From: Pseudomonadota bacterium
Lineage (GTDB): Bacteria > Pseudomonadota > Gammaproteobacteria > Steroidobacterales > Steroidobacteraceae
Length of the DNA: 64,000 bases
Reading direction: 5' to 3'
NCBI GenBank assembly: GCA_021816775.1
Contig: JAKAXA010000004.1
Span: 114,420-178,419 of the forward strand
The notes under the pieces are model-generated. The model was not told where the DNA came from. It made no database searches and was given only the letters and a program-made list of their open reading frames with translations. Below, piece after piece: positions 36,260 through 49,216 of this stretch (positions are counted from its first letter, which is position 1; each line of letters opens with the position of its first letter). The translations under genes and the position numbers were made by a program.

Positions 36260-36943
36260 TTACGCCCACAGCGCCCGGCGCCGGCCCAGCTCGATCACGC
36301 GTTCGATCACCGCCTCAATGCTGAGGGCCGTCGAATCGATCACCGTCGCGTCGGCGGCCGGGACGAGCGGGGCCACCGCCCGGCTCGAGTCCCGCGCGTC
36401 ACGCTCGGCAATCTCGCGCGAAAGGGCGGAGAGGCTAGCACCTGATCCCTTTTGTTTCAACTGGTTATAGCGCCTGCGGGCCCGCTCTGCGGGGCTGGCC
36501 GTGAGAAAGATCTTCAAGGGCGCCTGTGGGAAGACCACTGTGCCCATGTCCCGCCCGTCGGCCACCAGCCCGGGGGGCTCGGCGAAGGCCCTCTGGCGCT
36601 CCAGCAGCGCGTGGCGCACCGCCGGCCAGGCGGCCACCCGGGAGGCGCCCTGGCCCATCGCTTCGGTGCGGATCGCCTCGGTGACGTCCCGACCCCCGAG
36701 CAGCACCCGCTCCCCGTCGAACTCGGTCCCGAAGCGCACGTCCATCGCCGCGGCCAGCCGGGCGTGCCCCTCGACATCGTCAAGTTCAAGCTTCTGCTCG
36801 GCCCCGGCCAGCGCCACCAGGCGGTAAAGCGCCCCGCTGTCGAGCAGATGCCACCCGGCGCGGTGGGCCACGGCGCGGCTGATCGTGCCTTTGCCCGAGC
36901 CGCTCGGGCCGTCGATCGTCACGATGGGCGCACTCGCGCTCAC
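36260..36943 (-). CDS. cmk: Cytidylate kinase
   Basis: Phosphorylates CMP/dCMP with ATP. 227 residues. P-loop [18 protein letters not shown] near the N-terminus, [13 protein letters not shown] and [20 protein letters not shown] are family signatures. The GTG start overlaps the aroA stop codon (GTGA), so the two genes are translationally coupled; longer frames run through aroA out of frame and are rejected. Confidence 0.94.
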   Translation of the reverse strand: MSASAPIVTIDGPSGSGKGTISRAVAHRAGWHLLDSGALYRLVALAGAEQKLELDDVEGHARLAAAMDVRFGTEFDGERVLLGGRDVTEAIRTEAMGQGASRVAAWPAVRHALLERQRAFAEPPGLVADGRDMGTVVFPQAPLKIFLTASPAERARRRYNQLKQKGSGASLSALSREIAERDARDSSRAVAPLVPAADATVIDSTALSIEAVIERVIELGRRRALWA

Positions 36944-38259
36944 TGCGCCTCGATGGCCAGACCCGCCGAGCGGGCGAGCTCGAGAAAGCCGGGGAAGGAG
37001 GTCGCCACGTTGGCGACGTCGAGGATCTCGATCGGCTCGCGCGCGGCGAGCCCAGCGATCGCGAAGGCCATGGCGATGCGGTGATCGCCGTGGCTGTCGA
37101 TGCGCCCGCCGCCGAAGCCGCCGCCGCCGCGGATCCACAGTCCGTCATCGAGCAGATGGTTCTGCACCCCGAGCGCGGTGAGCCCCTCGGCCATCACCGC
37201 GAGGCGGTCGCTCTCCTTCACGCGCAGCTCCTCGGCGCCGCGCACCGTGGTCTCGCCCTCGGCGAGCGCCGCGGCGATGAAGAAGATCGGGAACTCGTCG
37301 ATCGACAGCGGCACCAGCTCGCGCGGCACGTGAATGCCGCTGAGGCGGCTCTTGCGCACCTCGATGTCGGCCGTCGGCTCGACGGCCTCCTGCGTGTGCG
37401 GCCGCAGGCGGATGTCCGCGCCCATGCGCCTGAGCATCTCGATCAGTCCGGTGCGCGTGGGGTTGACGCCGACGTTGCGCAGCAGCAGCCCCTGCTCGGC
37501 GGCGAGCAGGCCCGCGACGATGAAGAACGCCGCCGAGGAGAAGTCCGCCGGCACCCGCACCGAGGCGCCGTGCAGGGCCTGTCCGCCCTCGAGGGACACG
37601 GTCAGACCCTCGCGCTCGACGGTGGCGCCGAAGGCCCCCAGCATCCGCTCGGTGTGATCGCGAGTCGGCGCCGGCTCGGTGATGCGCGTGTGCCCGTTCG
37701 CGCCGAGCCCGGCGAGCAGCAGCGCCGATTTGACTTGGGCGCTCGCCACCGGCAGACGGACATCGATGCCGTGCAGGGCGGGGGTGCCGCGGATGTGCAC
37801 CGGAGGGCGCCCCTCGCGCGTCTCGATCCGCGCGCCCATCTGGCGCAGCGGCGCGGCCACCCGCTCCATGGGCCGGCGCATCAGCGACTCATCCCCGACC
37901 AGCACCGAGTCGAAGGGCTGCGGGGCGAGCAGCCCCATGAACAGGCGCATCGCCGTGCCGGCATTGCCCATCTCGAGCGGCGCGCTCGAGCCGCGCAGGG
38001 CCTGCGCCCCCGCGCCGTGCACCACGACCCGCTCGGGCGCCGGCCGCTCGATACGCACCCCGAGGGCCTCGAGCGCGCGCAGGGTCGACAGACAGTCCGC
38101 GCCGGCGAGAAAGCCGCTGATGTCGGTGCGCCCCGCCGCGATGCCGCCGAGCATGAGCGCGCGGTGGGAGATGGATTTGTCCCCGGGGACGGTCAGCTCC
38201 CCGCCGATGCGCCCGCCGGGGGTGACACGGAAGCGCGGCCTGATGTCGGCAGAACTCAT
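36940..38259 (-). CDS. aroA: 3-phosphoshikimate 1-carboxyvinyltransferase (EPSP synthase)
   Basis: Sixth step of the shikimate pathway: shikimate-3-phosphate plus PEP to EPSP. 439 residues. [52 protein letters not shown] and the late [12 protein letters not shown] mark the enzyme. The segment [11 protein letters not shown] has Ala next to the motif Gly as in class II-like EPSP synthases, but class assignment from this alone is uncertain. The ATG used is three codons inside a GTG alternative. Between pheA (10 bp) and cmk (overlap). Confidence 0.94.
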   Translation of the reverse strand: MSSADIRPRFRVTPGGRIGGELTVPGDKSISHRALMLGGIAAGRTDISGFLAGADCLSTLRALEALGVRIERPAPERVVVHGAGAQALRGSSAPLEMGNAGTAMRLFMGLLAPQPFDSVLVGDESLMRRPMERVAAPLRQMGARIETREGRPPVHIRGTPALHGIDVRLPVASAQVKSALLLAGLGANGHTRITEPAPTRDHTERMLGAFGATVEREGLTVSLEGGQALHGASVRVPADFSSAAFFIVAGLLAAEQGLLLRNVGVNPTRTGLIEMLRRMGADIRLRPHTQEAVEPTADIEVRKSRLSGIHVPRELVPLSIDEFPIFFIAAALAEGETTVRGAEELRVKESDRLAVMAEGLTALGVQNHLLDDGLWIRGGGGFGGGRIDSHGDHRIAMAFAIAGLAAREPIEILDVANVATSFPGFLELARSAGLAIEAQ

Positions 38260-38269
38260 GTGGGTCACT

Positions 38270-39409
38270 CTACAGCACTGCCCGCGGATAGGAACCCAGC
38301 AGGCGGAACAAGGACGCGCGGCGCTTCAGCGAGGCGAGCGCGCGGGCCACGTGCCGCTCCTCGGCGTGCCCGTCGATGTCGATGAAGAAGACATAGTCCC
38401 ATTTGCGCCGGTGCGAGGGACGCGACTCGATGCGCGTCATGCTCACGCGGTGGCGCGCGAGCGGCTCGAGCAGCCGCTGCAGCGCCCCCGGGGCATCGGT
38501 GTGCCCGGCCGACACCAGCAGCGTGCTGCGGTCCTGGCCGCTCGGGGCGAGCAGCTTCCGGCCGAGCACCAGGAAACGCGTGGTGTTGTCGGCGCGATCC
38601 TCGATCTGGCCCGCGAGCACCTTCAGCCCATACACCTCGGCGGCCGTCTGCCCGGCGATCGCCGCCGTGCCGCGCTCATCGCGCGCCCGGCGGGCCGCCT
38701 CGCCGTTGCTCGAGACGGCAATCAGCTCGATCTCCGGCAGATGCTCCTGCAGCCACAGGCGGCACTGCGCAAGGGACTGCGGATGCGAGCAGATGCGCAC
38801 GATGCGCCCGAGCGCGTTCATGTTGCCCATCAGGTGATGGTGGATGCGCAGCTCCACCTCGCCGCAGATCTTCAGCGGCGAGGCGAGGAAGCGATCGAGG
38901 GTGTGATTGACCGTTCCCTCGGTGGAGTTCTCGATCGGCACCACGCCGAAGTCCGCAGCGCCCGACTCGACCTCGTGAAACACCTCATCGATCGAGCCGA
39001 GCGGCAGCGCCCGCACCGAGTGCCCGAAGTGGGTGAGGACGGCGGTCTGGCTGAAGGTCGCCTCGGGGCCGAGATAGGCCACCTTCAGCGGCTCCTGCTG
39101 CGCGAGGCATGCGGACATGATCTCGCGGAACAGGCGCACCACCTCCTCGTCGCGCAGCGGGCCGCGGTTGCGCTCGCGCACCGCGCGCAGCACCTGCGCC
39201 TCGCGCTCCGGGCGGTAGAACTGCGCGCTGCCGCCGTCACGGCTCTTGGTCAGGCCCACACGCTGGGCGAGACGCGCCCGCTCGTTGAGCAGGCGCTGGA
39301 TCTGGCGGTCGACCGAGTCGATGCGCTCGCGCACCGCCGCGAGCGTCTCGGCGGCCGGTGCGCTGCGGCGGCTGGGGGGGCTTTTGCGGGCCATTCGCGG
39401 CTTCGGCAT
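38270..39409 (-). CDS. pheA: Bifunctional chorismate mutase/prephenate dehydratase
   Basis: P-protein of phenylalanine synthesis, 379 residues. A basic N-terminal extension (~18 residues) is followed by the AroQ chorismate mutase helix bundle (AVRERIDSVDRQIQRLLNER). The prephenate dehydratase domain starts at LKVAYLGPEATFSQTAVLTH and holds the catalytic TRF in DNTTRFLVLG. A C-terminal ACT regulatory domain contains the Phe-binding ESRP motif (TRIESRPSHRRKWDYVFFID). ACT control by phenylalanine is expected from family knowledge. Located 2 bp after the serA-type gene. Confidence 0.94.
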   Translation of the reverse strand: MPKPRMARKSPPSRRSAPAAETLAAVRERIDSVDRQIQRLLNERARLAQRVGLTKSRDGGSAQFYRPEREAQVLRAVRERNRGPLRDEEVVRLFREIMSACLAQQEPLKVAYLGPEATFSQTAVLTHFGHSVRALPLGSIDEVFHEVESGAADFGVVPIENSTEGTVNHTLDRFLASPLKICGEVELRIHHHLMGNMNALGRIVRICSHPQSLAQCRLWLQEHLPEIELIAVSSNGEAARRARDERGTAAIAGQTAAEVYGLKVLAGQIEDRADNTTRFLVLGRKLLAPSGQDRSTLLVSAGHTDAPGALQRLLEPLARHRVSMTRIESRPSHRRKWDYVFFIDIDGHAEERHVARALASLKRRASLFRLLGSYPRAVL

Positions 39410-39411
39410 CT

Positions 39412-40581
39412 TCAGATGAGGTGGGCACAGAGCACGCCGCGCACGGCGCGCACGGCATCGAGCACTTCGGGCTTGAGGCTACCTTCGATATCGAGCAGCG
39501 TGTATGCGTACTCGCCACGCGAGGCGTTCAGCAGCCCCGCGATGTTCAGCCCCGCCCCCGCCAGGTGCGTCGAGATCTGCCCGACCATGTTCGGCACGTT
39601 GAGATTGGCGATCGCCACGCGCGAGCTGCCCGCCTGGCGCGGCAGCTGCGCCTCGGGAAAGTTGACGCTGTTTCGGATGTTGCCGTTTTCCAGGAAATCG
39701 CGCAGCTGATCGGCGGCCATGATGGCGCAGTTGTCGGCGGCCTCCCCGGTGAGGGCCCCGAGGTGCGGCAGCGTGATCACCTTGGGGTGGCTCTTCAGCA
39801 GATTGCTCGGGAAGTCGCACACGTAGGCGTGCAGCCAACCCGCATCGAGCGCCGCCACCACCGCCGGATCATCGACGATGCCGGCGCGCGAGAAGTTCAG
39901 CAGCACCGCCCCCCTCTGCAGCAGCCTCACCCGGTACTGCCCGACCAGGCCGCGGTTCTGCTCATTGAGCGGCACGTGCACCGTGACGATGTCCGAGCGG
40001 GCGAACAGGTCATCGAGCGAGAGGGCCTGCTCGACCCCCGAGGAGAGCTGCCAGGCGCGCTGCACGGTGATCTGCGGATCGTAGCCGAGCACACGCATGC
40101 CGAGCGCCTCGGCGGCGTTGGCCACCTCGACGCCGACCGCACCGAGCCCGACCACCCCGAGGGTGCGCCCGGCGAGCTCGAACCCGGCATACTGGACCCG
40201 CCCCTCGCGCACCTGCGCCTCGATGGCGCGGTCATCGCCGCCGAGAGCGCGGGCGAAGTCCCACGCCTGACAGATGTTGCGCGCCGCCAGGAACAGGCTC
40301 GCCAGCACCAGCTCCTTGACCGCGTTGGCGTTGGCCCCGGGGGCGTTGAACACCGGGATGCCGCGGCGGCTCAACTCGGCCACCGGGATGTTATCGACGG
40401 CAGCGCCCGCCCGGGCGACCGCGCGCACCGTGGGGGGCAGCTTCAGATCGTGCATGTCCGCCGAGCGCACCAGCACCGCGTGCGGGCGCTCGAGCTCGGC
40501 GGCCACCTCGTAGCGCTCGCGCGGCAGGCGCTCGAGGCCGCGGGGGCTCAGGTCGTTCAGGGTCAGGATGCGAAAGTGCAT
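39412..40581 (-). CDS. serA: D-3-phosphoglycerate dehydrogenase (YVxDFP subtype)
   Basis: First step of serine synthesis, NAD-dependent, 389 residues. Substrate domain [13 protein letters not shown], Rossmann motif GRTLGVVGLGAVGVEVANAA, catalytic Arg in LLNFSRAGIVDD and His in LPHLGALTGEAAD, then a C-terminal ACT domain (VAIANLNVPNMVGQISTHL). The Glu at the position of E269 in E. coli SerA is not present: the segment reads HAYVCDFPSNLL. Proteins of this YVxDFP type, often next to serC, are still considered phosphoglycerate dehydrogenases. The neighbouring serC (6 bp upstream) strongly supports the role; a different 2-hydroxyacid substrate is the alternative. Confidence 0.88.
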   Translation of the reverse strand: MHFRILTLNDLSPRGLERLPRERYEVAAELERPHAVLVRSADMHDLKLPPTVRAVARAGAAVDNIPVAELSRRGIPVFNAPGANANAVKELVLASLFLAARNICQAWDFARALGGDDRAIEAQVREGRVQYAGFELAGRTLGVVGLGAVGVEVANAAEALGMRVLGYDPQITVQRAWQLSSGVEQALSLDDLFARSDIVTVHVPLNEQNRGLVGQYRVRLLQRGAVLLNFSRAGIVDDPAVVAALDAGWLHAYVCDFPSNLLKSHPKVITLPHLGALTGEAADNCAIMAADQLRDFLENGNIRNSVNFPEAQLPRQAGSSRVAIANLNVPNMVGQISTHLAGAGLNIAGLLNASRGEYAYTLLDIEGSLKPEVLDAVRAVRGVLCAHLI

Positions 40582-40587
40582 CGCCGC

Positions 40588-41670
<1,083 letters not shown>

Positions 41671-41771
41671 TGTGCCCTTCCGGCCAACTGTTCAAAATCC
41701 AGGGAGGCACCGATAGTAGCAATTGCCCGGGCGCGCTTCAGAACTTTTCGGTATGCCGGCAGAGCGCGCGA

Positions 41772-41786
41772 GCCCCCACCGGGGGC
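41772..41786 (-). terminator. Possible hairpin downstream of gyrA
   Basis: GCCCCC-ACC-GGGGGC inverted repeat in the 203-bp gap between gyrA and serC, surrounded by more GC-rich dyads. No T-run on the minus strand, so it is only a candidate terminator or pause site. Confidence 0.35.
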
Positions 41787-41873
41787 GCCCGCGCCGCTTC
41801 GCGCCGATCGCAAGCTAACGTCCCTTCGCCGCCCGCCCGAGCGGCCCTCGACCGCCCGGGGGCGCGCGCCGCC

Positions 41874-44471
<2,598 letters not shown>

Positions 44472-44518
44472 CGGGCCTTTGGGACCTGCCAAAAGCGCAA
44501 TGTTAGCACGGGGCGTGC

Positions 44519-44545
44519 ATCCGGCGCTGCGCGCAGGCGCCGGAT
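44519..44545. repeat. Palindrome in the gyrA-ubiG divergent region
   Basis: Perfect 9-bp arms ATCCGGCGC / GCGCCGGAT around TGCGCGCAG in the 144-bp intergenic region; a GATAAT box (44550-44555) follows immediately and could be a -10 for ubiG. Possible operator or leader hairpin; no regulator assigned. Confidence 0.4.
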
Positions 44546-44615
44546 GAACGATAATGGCTGTTGCCGCGACTGGCGAGCGCCGTCAGGCGGGATGTGACCC
44601 GTTGATGAGGTAAAT

Positions 44616-45350
44616 ATGGCCACTGCAACCGACCACAACGGCCGCGCGAGACACGCCCCGAACCTCGAGCAGGGGGAGATCGGCAAGTTCGATGAGATCG
44701 CCGGTCGCTTCTGGGACGAGCACGGCCCGTTCCGCCCCCTGCACCAGCTGAACCCGGTGCGCTTGCGCTTCATCACCGAGCGCGCCGCCACCGCCGGCGC
44801 CCGCGCGCTCGATGTCGGCTGCGGCGGCGGCCTGCTCCCGGAGGCGCTCGCGCGCGCCGGCGCGCGCGTCACGGGCATCGATCTTGCCGCCGGCATGATC
44901 CAGGTCGCGCAGCTGCACGCCGCCGCGCACGGGCTTGCGATCGACTACCGCATCGCCGCGGCCGAGACGCTCGCGGCCAGCGAGCCCGGCGCGTTCGACA
45001 TCGTCAGCTGCATGGAGATGCTCGAGCACGTGCCCGACCCGTGCGCCATGCTCGCCACCCTCGCGGCGCTCACGCGCCCGGGCGGCTCGGTGTTCGTCTC
45101 GACGCTGAACCGCAACCTCAAATCCTTTCTCGTGGCGATCGTCGGCGCCGAGTACCTGCTCTCGGTGCTGCCGCGCGGCACGCACGAATACGAGCGGTTC
45201 ATCCGGCCGAGCGAGATGGCCCGCTGGGCGCGCCAGGCCGGCCTTACGGCGCGCGCCATCGCAGGCATCGCGCTCGGCCCCACGGGCGAGGCGCGCCTCT
45301 GCGCCGACCCGTCGGTCAACTACATCGCGCAGTTCGTGCGCACGGCCTAG
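44616..45350 (+). CDS. ubiG: Ubiquinone biosynthesis O-methyltransferase UbiG
   Basis: SAM-dependent methyltransferase acting twice in ubiquinone synthesis. 244 residues. FWDEHGPFRPLHQLNPVRL is a UbiG signature, SAM motif I is ALDVGCGGGLLPEALARAG, later motifs DIVSCMEMLEHVPDP and VFVSTLNRNLKSFLVAIVGA are also typical. GAGG eight bases upstream of the ATG. Next to gyrA as in E. coli; followed 8 bp later by rmuC. Confidence 0.95.
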   Translation: MATATDHNGRARHAPNLEQGEIGKFDEIAGRFWDEHGPFRPLHQLNPVRLRFITERAATAGARALDVGCGGGLLPEALARAGARVTGIDLAAGMIQVAQLHAAAHGLAIDYRIAAAETLAASEPGAFDIVSCMEMLEHVPDPCAMLATLAALTRPGGSVFVSTLNRNLKSFLVAIVGAEYLLSVLPRGTHEYERFIRPSEMARWARQAGLTARAIAGIALGPTGEARLCADPSVNYIAQFVRTA

Positions 45351-45358
45351 GCGCGCGC

Positions 45359-46642
45359 ATGTCAGCCGCACTCCTGACCGGCGCGGCGCTCGCTCTCGGG
45401 GCGCTGGTCGGATTTCTCCTCGGTCAGCTGCGCGCGCTGAAGCGAAGCGAAACGCTGCGCGCCGAGCTCGAGGCCGCCCGCGCGCAGCTCGAGGCCGAGC
45501 GGCGCGCGCAGAGCGAGCGCAGCGGCGCTCTTGCGCAGGCCGAGCAGCGCCTGCGCGAGAGCTTCGACTCCCTCGCCGCGCAGGCGCTGAAGAACAACAA
45601 CGAGCTGTTCCTCGCCGTCGCCCGCGAGACCCTCGGGCGCGAGCAGACGCTGGCGCAGAGCGGCCTGAAGGAGCGCGAGACGGCCATTGCCCAGCTGATC
45701 CAGCCGCTGCGCTCGGCGCTGGAGAAGACCGAGGAGCACGTCCAGTCGCTCGAGCGCGAGCGGCGCGAGGCGTACACGGCGCTGCGCACCCAGATCGAGT
45801 CCCTCGCGAGCGGCCAGAGCCAGCTGCAGCGCGAGACGCGCAACCTCGTCACCGCGCTGCGCCGCCCCGAGGTGCGTGGCCGCTGGGGCGAGGTCACGCT
45901 GCGCCGCCTGGTCGAGCTCGCCGGCCTCAGCGAGCACTGCGACTTCACCGAGCAGGCGCACCTCGAGGGGCCCGACGGGGCGCTGCGCCCGGACCTGGTG
46001 GTGCACATGCCCGAGTCGCGCGACCTGGTGATCGACGTGAAGACCCCGCTCGATGCCTATCTCGAGGCGCTCGAGGCCGCAAGCGATGAGGCGCGCCAGA
46101 GCGCACTGCGCCGCCATGCCCAGCAGCTCGAGGCGCGCATCCGCCAGCTCGCCTCCAAGGCCTACTGGGCGCAGTTCGAGCACAGCCCGCAGTTCGCGGT
46201 GCTGTTCCTGCCCGGCGATCAGTTCCTCGCCGCCGCGCTGGCCGAGCGGCCGGACCTGATCGAGGCGGCGCTCAGGCAGAACATCATCATCGCCACGCCC
46301 TCGACCCTGATGGCGCTCTTGAAGACCGTGGCCTACGGCTGGCGCCAGAGCGCGATGGCCGACAACGCCGCGCTCATCCGCGGGCTCGGCCAGGAGCTGC
46401 ACCGGCGGCTCGGGAGCTTCATCTCCCATCTGCAGCGCATGGGGCAGCGCCTCGATGCCGCCGTCGACGCCTACAACTCTGCCGTGGGATCGCTCGAGCG
46501 GCAGGTGCTGCCGCAGGCGCGGCGCTTCAGCGAGCTCGGCGTGCCCGCCGAGGCGCCACTCGCGGAGCTCGAGCCGCTCGAGCAGCCGGTGCGCAGCCTG
46601 AGCGCGCGAGCGCCCGAGGAGCCCTCATCCGGGGAGCCGTAA
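45359..46642 (+). CDS. rmuC: DNA recombination protein RmuC
   Basis: 427 residues. N-terminal TM helix (LLTGAALALGALVGFLLGQL), a long Glu/Ala/Arg coiled-coil to about residue 170, then the RmuC nuclease-like domain ([57 protein letters not shown]). Limits inversions at short inverted repeats in E. coli. The ATG was placed at the TM start just after ubiG. The 3' end overlaps the convergent pseudouridine synthase gene by 18 bp. Confidence 0.92.
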   Translation: MSAALLTGAALALGALVGFLLGQLRALKRSETLRAELEAARAQLEAERRAQSERSGALAQAEQRLRESFDSLAAQALKNNNELFLAVARETLGREQTLAQSGLKERETAIAQLIQPLRSALEKTEEHVQSLERERREAYTALRTQIESLASGQSQLQRETRNLVTALRRPEVRGRWGEVTLRRLVELAGLSEHCDFTEQAHLEGPDGALRPDLVVHMPESRDLVIDVKTPLDAYLEALEAASDEARQSALRRHAQQLEARIRQLASKAYWAQFEHSPQFAVLFLPGDQFLAAALAERPDLIEAALRQNIIIATPSTLMALLKTVAYGWRQSAMADNAALIRGLGQELHRRLGSFISHLQRMGQRLDAAVDAYNSAVGSLERQVLPQARRFSELGVPAEAPLAELEPLEQPVRSLSARAPEEPSSGEP

Positions 46643-47452
46643 TCCGGCCGGCTCGTGCGCCTGCGGCGCGAGCAGTGCCTCGAGCTCATTGGGCGCGAGC
46701 GCCCGAAAATGCCCCCGCGGCAGCGAGCGTTCGAGCGTCAGCGCGCCGAGCTGCGTGCGCAGCACGCGGCTGACGCGGGCGCCCTGGCGCTCGAAGAGCT
46801 GGCGGACATCCTTGCCGCTCGCGCCGCGCGCGCGCAGCGCGTACCAGCGATTCGTGGCCTCGCCGCCGGCACTCTCGCAGCCGAGCACCTCCAGGCGCAC
46901 CCCGCTGTCGAGCGCTCCGCCGAGGATCCCTTCGAGCTGCGTCTGTGTGAGCTCGCCGAGCACCCGCACGCTGAAGGCGCTGACCCACTGGCGCACGCGC
47001 CTTTGCAGGCGCGCAGCGGACTCCCCATCCGCGCACAGCAGCTCCAACCCCCCGTCGATGCGGGGCATGGGACTCACCACGATGAAACGTCGCCCGGCGC
47101 GCCGTGGCAGGCGCTCCAGCAGAGGCACGGAAGCCTCGGGCGCATCCTCGGGCACCTGATCGAGCCGCTCGCCGCTCGAGCGGTGGTAGACAAAAGCGGC
47201 CTCACCGCTCGATGCAGCTCGCTGGCGCACCAGACGCCCATCGAGTCGCACCTGATCGTCCGGCCCGACGCGCACGCCGAGGCTTGCCGGCTCGCCGTTG
47301 ACCGTCAGCCGCCCGGCCCGGATCCAGTCCTCCGCCTCGCGCCGCGAGGCAAGGCCGGCGCGCGCGAGCATCTTCTGCAGCCGCTCCAGCGGCTCGGGCG
47401 CGCAGCGCCCTTCGCCGCCCCGAGCCGACCGGCGCCGCGGGTGACGGGGCAT
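46625..47452 (-). CDS. RluB-like rRNA pseudouridine synthase
   Basis: RsuA/RluB-family enzyme, 275 residues. After a short Arg/Gly-rich head comes an S4 RNA-binding domain (RLQKMLARAGLASRREAEDW, LTVNGEPASLGVRVG), then the catalytic domain with VRQLFERQGARVSRVLRTQL typical of RluB/RsuA. The active-site motif, normally GRLD-xxTSG-LLLxTNDG, reads MPRIDGGLELLCADG: the catalytic Asp is kept but three residues after it are missing. Adjacent to scpB as in many proteobacteria, which supports orthology to RluB (E. coli: U2605 of 23S rRNA). Whether the shortened loop alters activity is unknown. Confidence 0.8.
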   Translation of the reverse strand: MPRHPRRRSARGGEGRCAPEPLERLQKMLARAGLASRREAEDWIRAGRLTVNGEPASLGVRVGPDDQVRLDGRLVRQRAASSGEAAFVYHRSSGERLDQVPEDAPEASVPLLERLPRRAGRRFIVVSPMPRIDGGLELLCADGESAARLQRRVRQWVSAFSVRVLGELTQTQLEGILGGALDSGVRLEVLGCESAGGEATNRWYALRARGASGKDVRQLFERQGARVSRVLRTQLGALTLERSLPRGHFRALAPNELEALLAPQAHEPAGLRLPG

Positions 47453-47458
47453 GGCGTC

Positions 47459-48241
47459 TCAGCCGCCCTCGCCGTCGGCGGCGGCGAGCAGCCGCCGAGC
47501 AGCCGGCTCCCCTTCCCCCTCGGACGGTTCGGCCTGCGCCGGCGGATCACCCGAGGCATCGGCGGGCGAGCCGCCCTCCTCGTCGGTGCCGGGCGCAGCC
47601 GCATCGCCCTGCGCCGCCTCGGGCTCGAAGCCGGCGCCGACCCCATCGAGCGCCGCACCCTGCGCCGCCGCGGCGCCCTGCGGCAGATCGAGCGGCAGGT
47701 TCATCTCGCTGAGGGCCTTCAGCTGCGCGAGCGGCGGCAGATCATCCAGGCTCTTCAGGCCGAAGTAGTCGAGGAACTCGCGCGTGGTGCCGAGCAGCTC
47801 CGGGTGACCCGGCACGTCGCGCTGGCCGACCACGCGGATCCAGTTGCGCTCGAGCAGCGTCTTCACGATGTTGGGATTGACCGCCACGCCGCGCACGTCC
47901 TCGATCTCCCCGCGGGTGATCGGCTGGCGGTAGGCGATCAGCGCCAGCGTCTCGAGCAGCGCACGCGAGTAGCGCGCCGGCCGCTCCGGCCACAGCCGCG
48001 AGATCTCGGCGGCGAACTCGCGGCGCACCTGGATGCGCCAGCCCGATGCGGTCTGCTTCACCTCGATGCCCCGCTCGGCGTACTCGCTGGCGAGCGCGGC
48101 GAGCGCCGCGCCGAGCGCCGCATCGTCCGGGCGCGAGAGCTCATCGAACAGCGCCCGCAGGTCCGCGAGCGTCAGCGGCCGGCCGGCCGCGAGCAGCGCC
48201 GCTTCAATCACGTTCCGCAGGTAGGATTCAATCATCGCCAT
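47459..48241 (-). CDS. scpB: Segregation and condensation protein B
   Basis: Winged-helix kleisin-binding subunit of bacterial condensin, 260 residues. IESYLRNVIEAALLAAGRPL and the second winged helix (RYSRALLETLALIAYRQPIT, RGEIEDVRGVAVNPNIVKTL, GTTREFLDYFGLKSLDDLPP) are strong family marks. The last ~90 residues are an Ala/Gly/Glu-rich low-complexity tail. The start (MAMIESYL, or MIESYL six bases later) overlaps the end of scpA; partners SMC and ScpA are also in this window. Confidence 0.92.
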   Translation of the reverse strand: MAMIESYLRNVIEAALLAAGRPLTLADLRALFDELSRPDDAALGAALAALASEYAERGIEVKQTASGWRIQVRREFAAEISRLWPERPARYSRALLETLALIAYRQPITRGEIEDVRGVAVNPNIVKTLLERNWIRVVGQRDVPGHPELLGTTREFLDYFGLKSLDDLPPLAQLKALSEMNLPLDLPQGAAAAQGAALDGVGAGFEPEAAQGDAAAPGTDEEGGSPADASGDPPAQAEPSEGEGEPAARRLLAAADGEGG

Positions 48242-49208
48242 ACTCTTCCGTCTCGCTCGCTCCCGAGGCACCGCTCTCACGCGCCGCCTCGGCATCGGAC
48301 TCGCTCGAGTCCTCCACATCCTGCCCGCCCACCACGCGCAGCTGCGGCGCGGGCCTGCCGGGACGCACGTGCAGCGGCGCGTAGGGCTCGGCCTGCACGA
48401 TGTCGATCAGTCCCTCGCGCACCAGCTCGAGGATGGCCATGAAAGTGACCGTCACGCCCATGCGGCCCTCCTCGGCCCGGAACAGGCGCACGAACTCGAC
48501 GAACCCGCCGCTCTCGAGCAAGGTGAGGATCTGGCCCATGCGCTCGCGCACCGAGAGTACCTCGCGCTGGATGTGATGGTGCGCGAACATCTCGGCGCGC
48601 ACCACGACCTCCTGGAACGCCAGCAGCATCTCCTTGAGCGTCACCTGCGGCAGCGCGCGCACCATCTGGCGCTCGCGCAGCTGCGCGAGCGCGGCGAAGT
48701 GATCGCGCTCGAGCCTCGGCAGCGCATCGATCCCCTCGGCGGCGCGCTTGAAGCGCTCGTACTCCTGCAGCCGGCGCACCAGCTCCGCCCGCGGATCCTC
48801 CTCGACCTGCTCGCCTGCGCTCTTCGGCCGCGGCAGCAGCATGCGCGATTTGATCTCCGCCAGCGTCGCGGCCATCACCAGGTACTCGCCGGCGAGCTCC
48901 AGCTGCAGATCCTGCATCAGCTCGATGTAGCGCATGTACTGGCGGGTGATCTCGGCGAGCGGAATGTCCAGGATGTCCAGGTTCTGCCGGCGGATCAGGT
49001 ACAGCAGCAGATCGAGCGGCCCCTCGAAGGCCTCGAGAAACACCTCGAGCGCCTGCGGCGGAATGTACAGGTCGCGCGGCAGCTCGGTCACCGGCTCGCC
49101 GTTGACCAGCGCGAAGGGCATCTCCACCTGCTCGGGGGCCGCCGGATGCGCCGTCTCGGCGCAGGGGTCGCTCGCCACGATCGACAGTTCGGGTTTCGGG
49201 TCGGTCAT
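48228..49208 (-). CDS. scpA: Segregation and condensation protein A (kleisin)
   Basis: Kleisin bridging the SMC heads, 326 residues. The core begins at VFLEAFEGPLDLLLYLIRRQ with NLDILDIPLAEITRQYMRYI, the SMC-neck-binding helix region; C-terminal winged helix VTVTFMAILELVREGLIDIV. The tail is acidic (DVEDSSESDAEAARES). The first ~60 residues before the kleisin domain are a variable extension. The ATG is 8 bp after trpS; longer frames overlap trpS and lack homology. Confidence 0.93.
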   Translation of the reverse strand: MTDPKPELSIVASDPCAETAHPAAPEQVEMPFALVNGEPVTELPRDLYIPPQALEVFLEAFEGPLDLLLYLIRRQNLDILDIPLAEITRQYMRYIELMQDLQLELAGEYLVMAATLAEIKSRMLLPRPKSAGEQVEEDPRAELVRRLQEYERFKRAAEGIDALPRLERDHFAALAQLRERQMVRALPQVTLKEMLLAFQEVVVRAEMFAHHHIQREVLSVRERMGQILTLLESGGFVEFVRLFRAEEGRMGVTVTFMAILELVREGLIDIVQAEPYAPLHVRPGRPAPQLRVVGGQDVEDSSESDAEAARESGASGASETEEYGDD

Positions 49209-49216
49209 CGGCGCGG

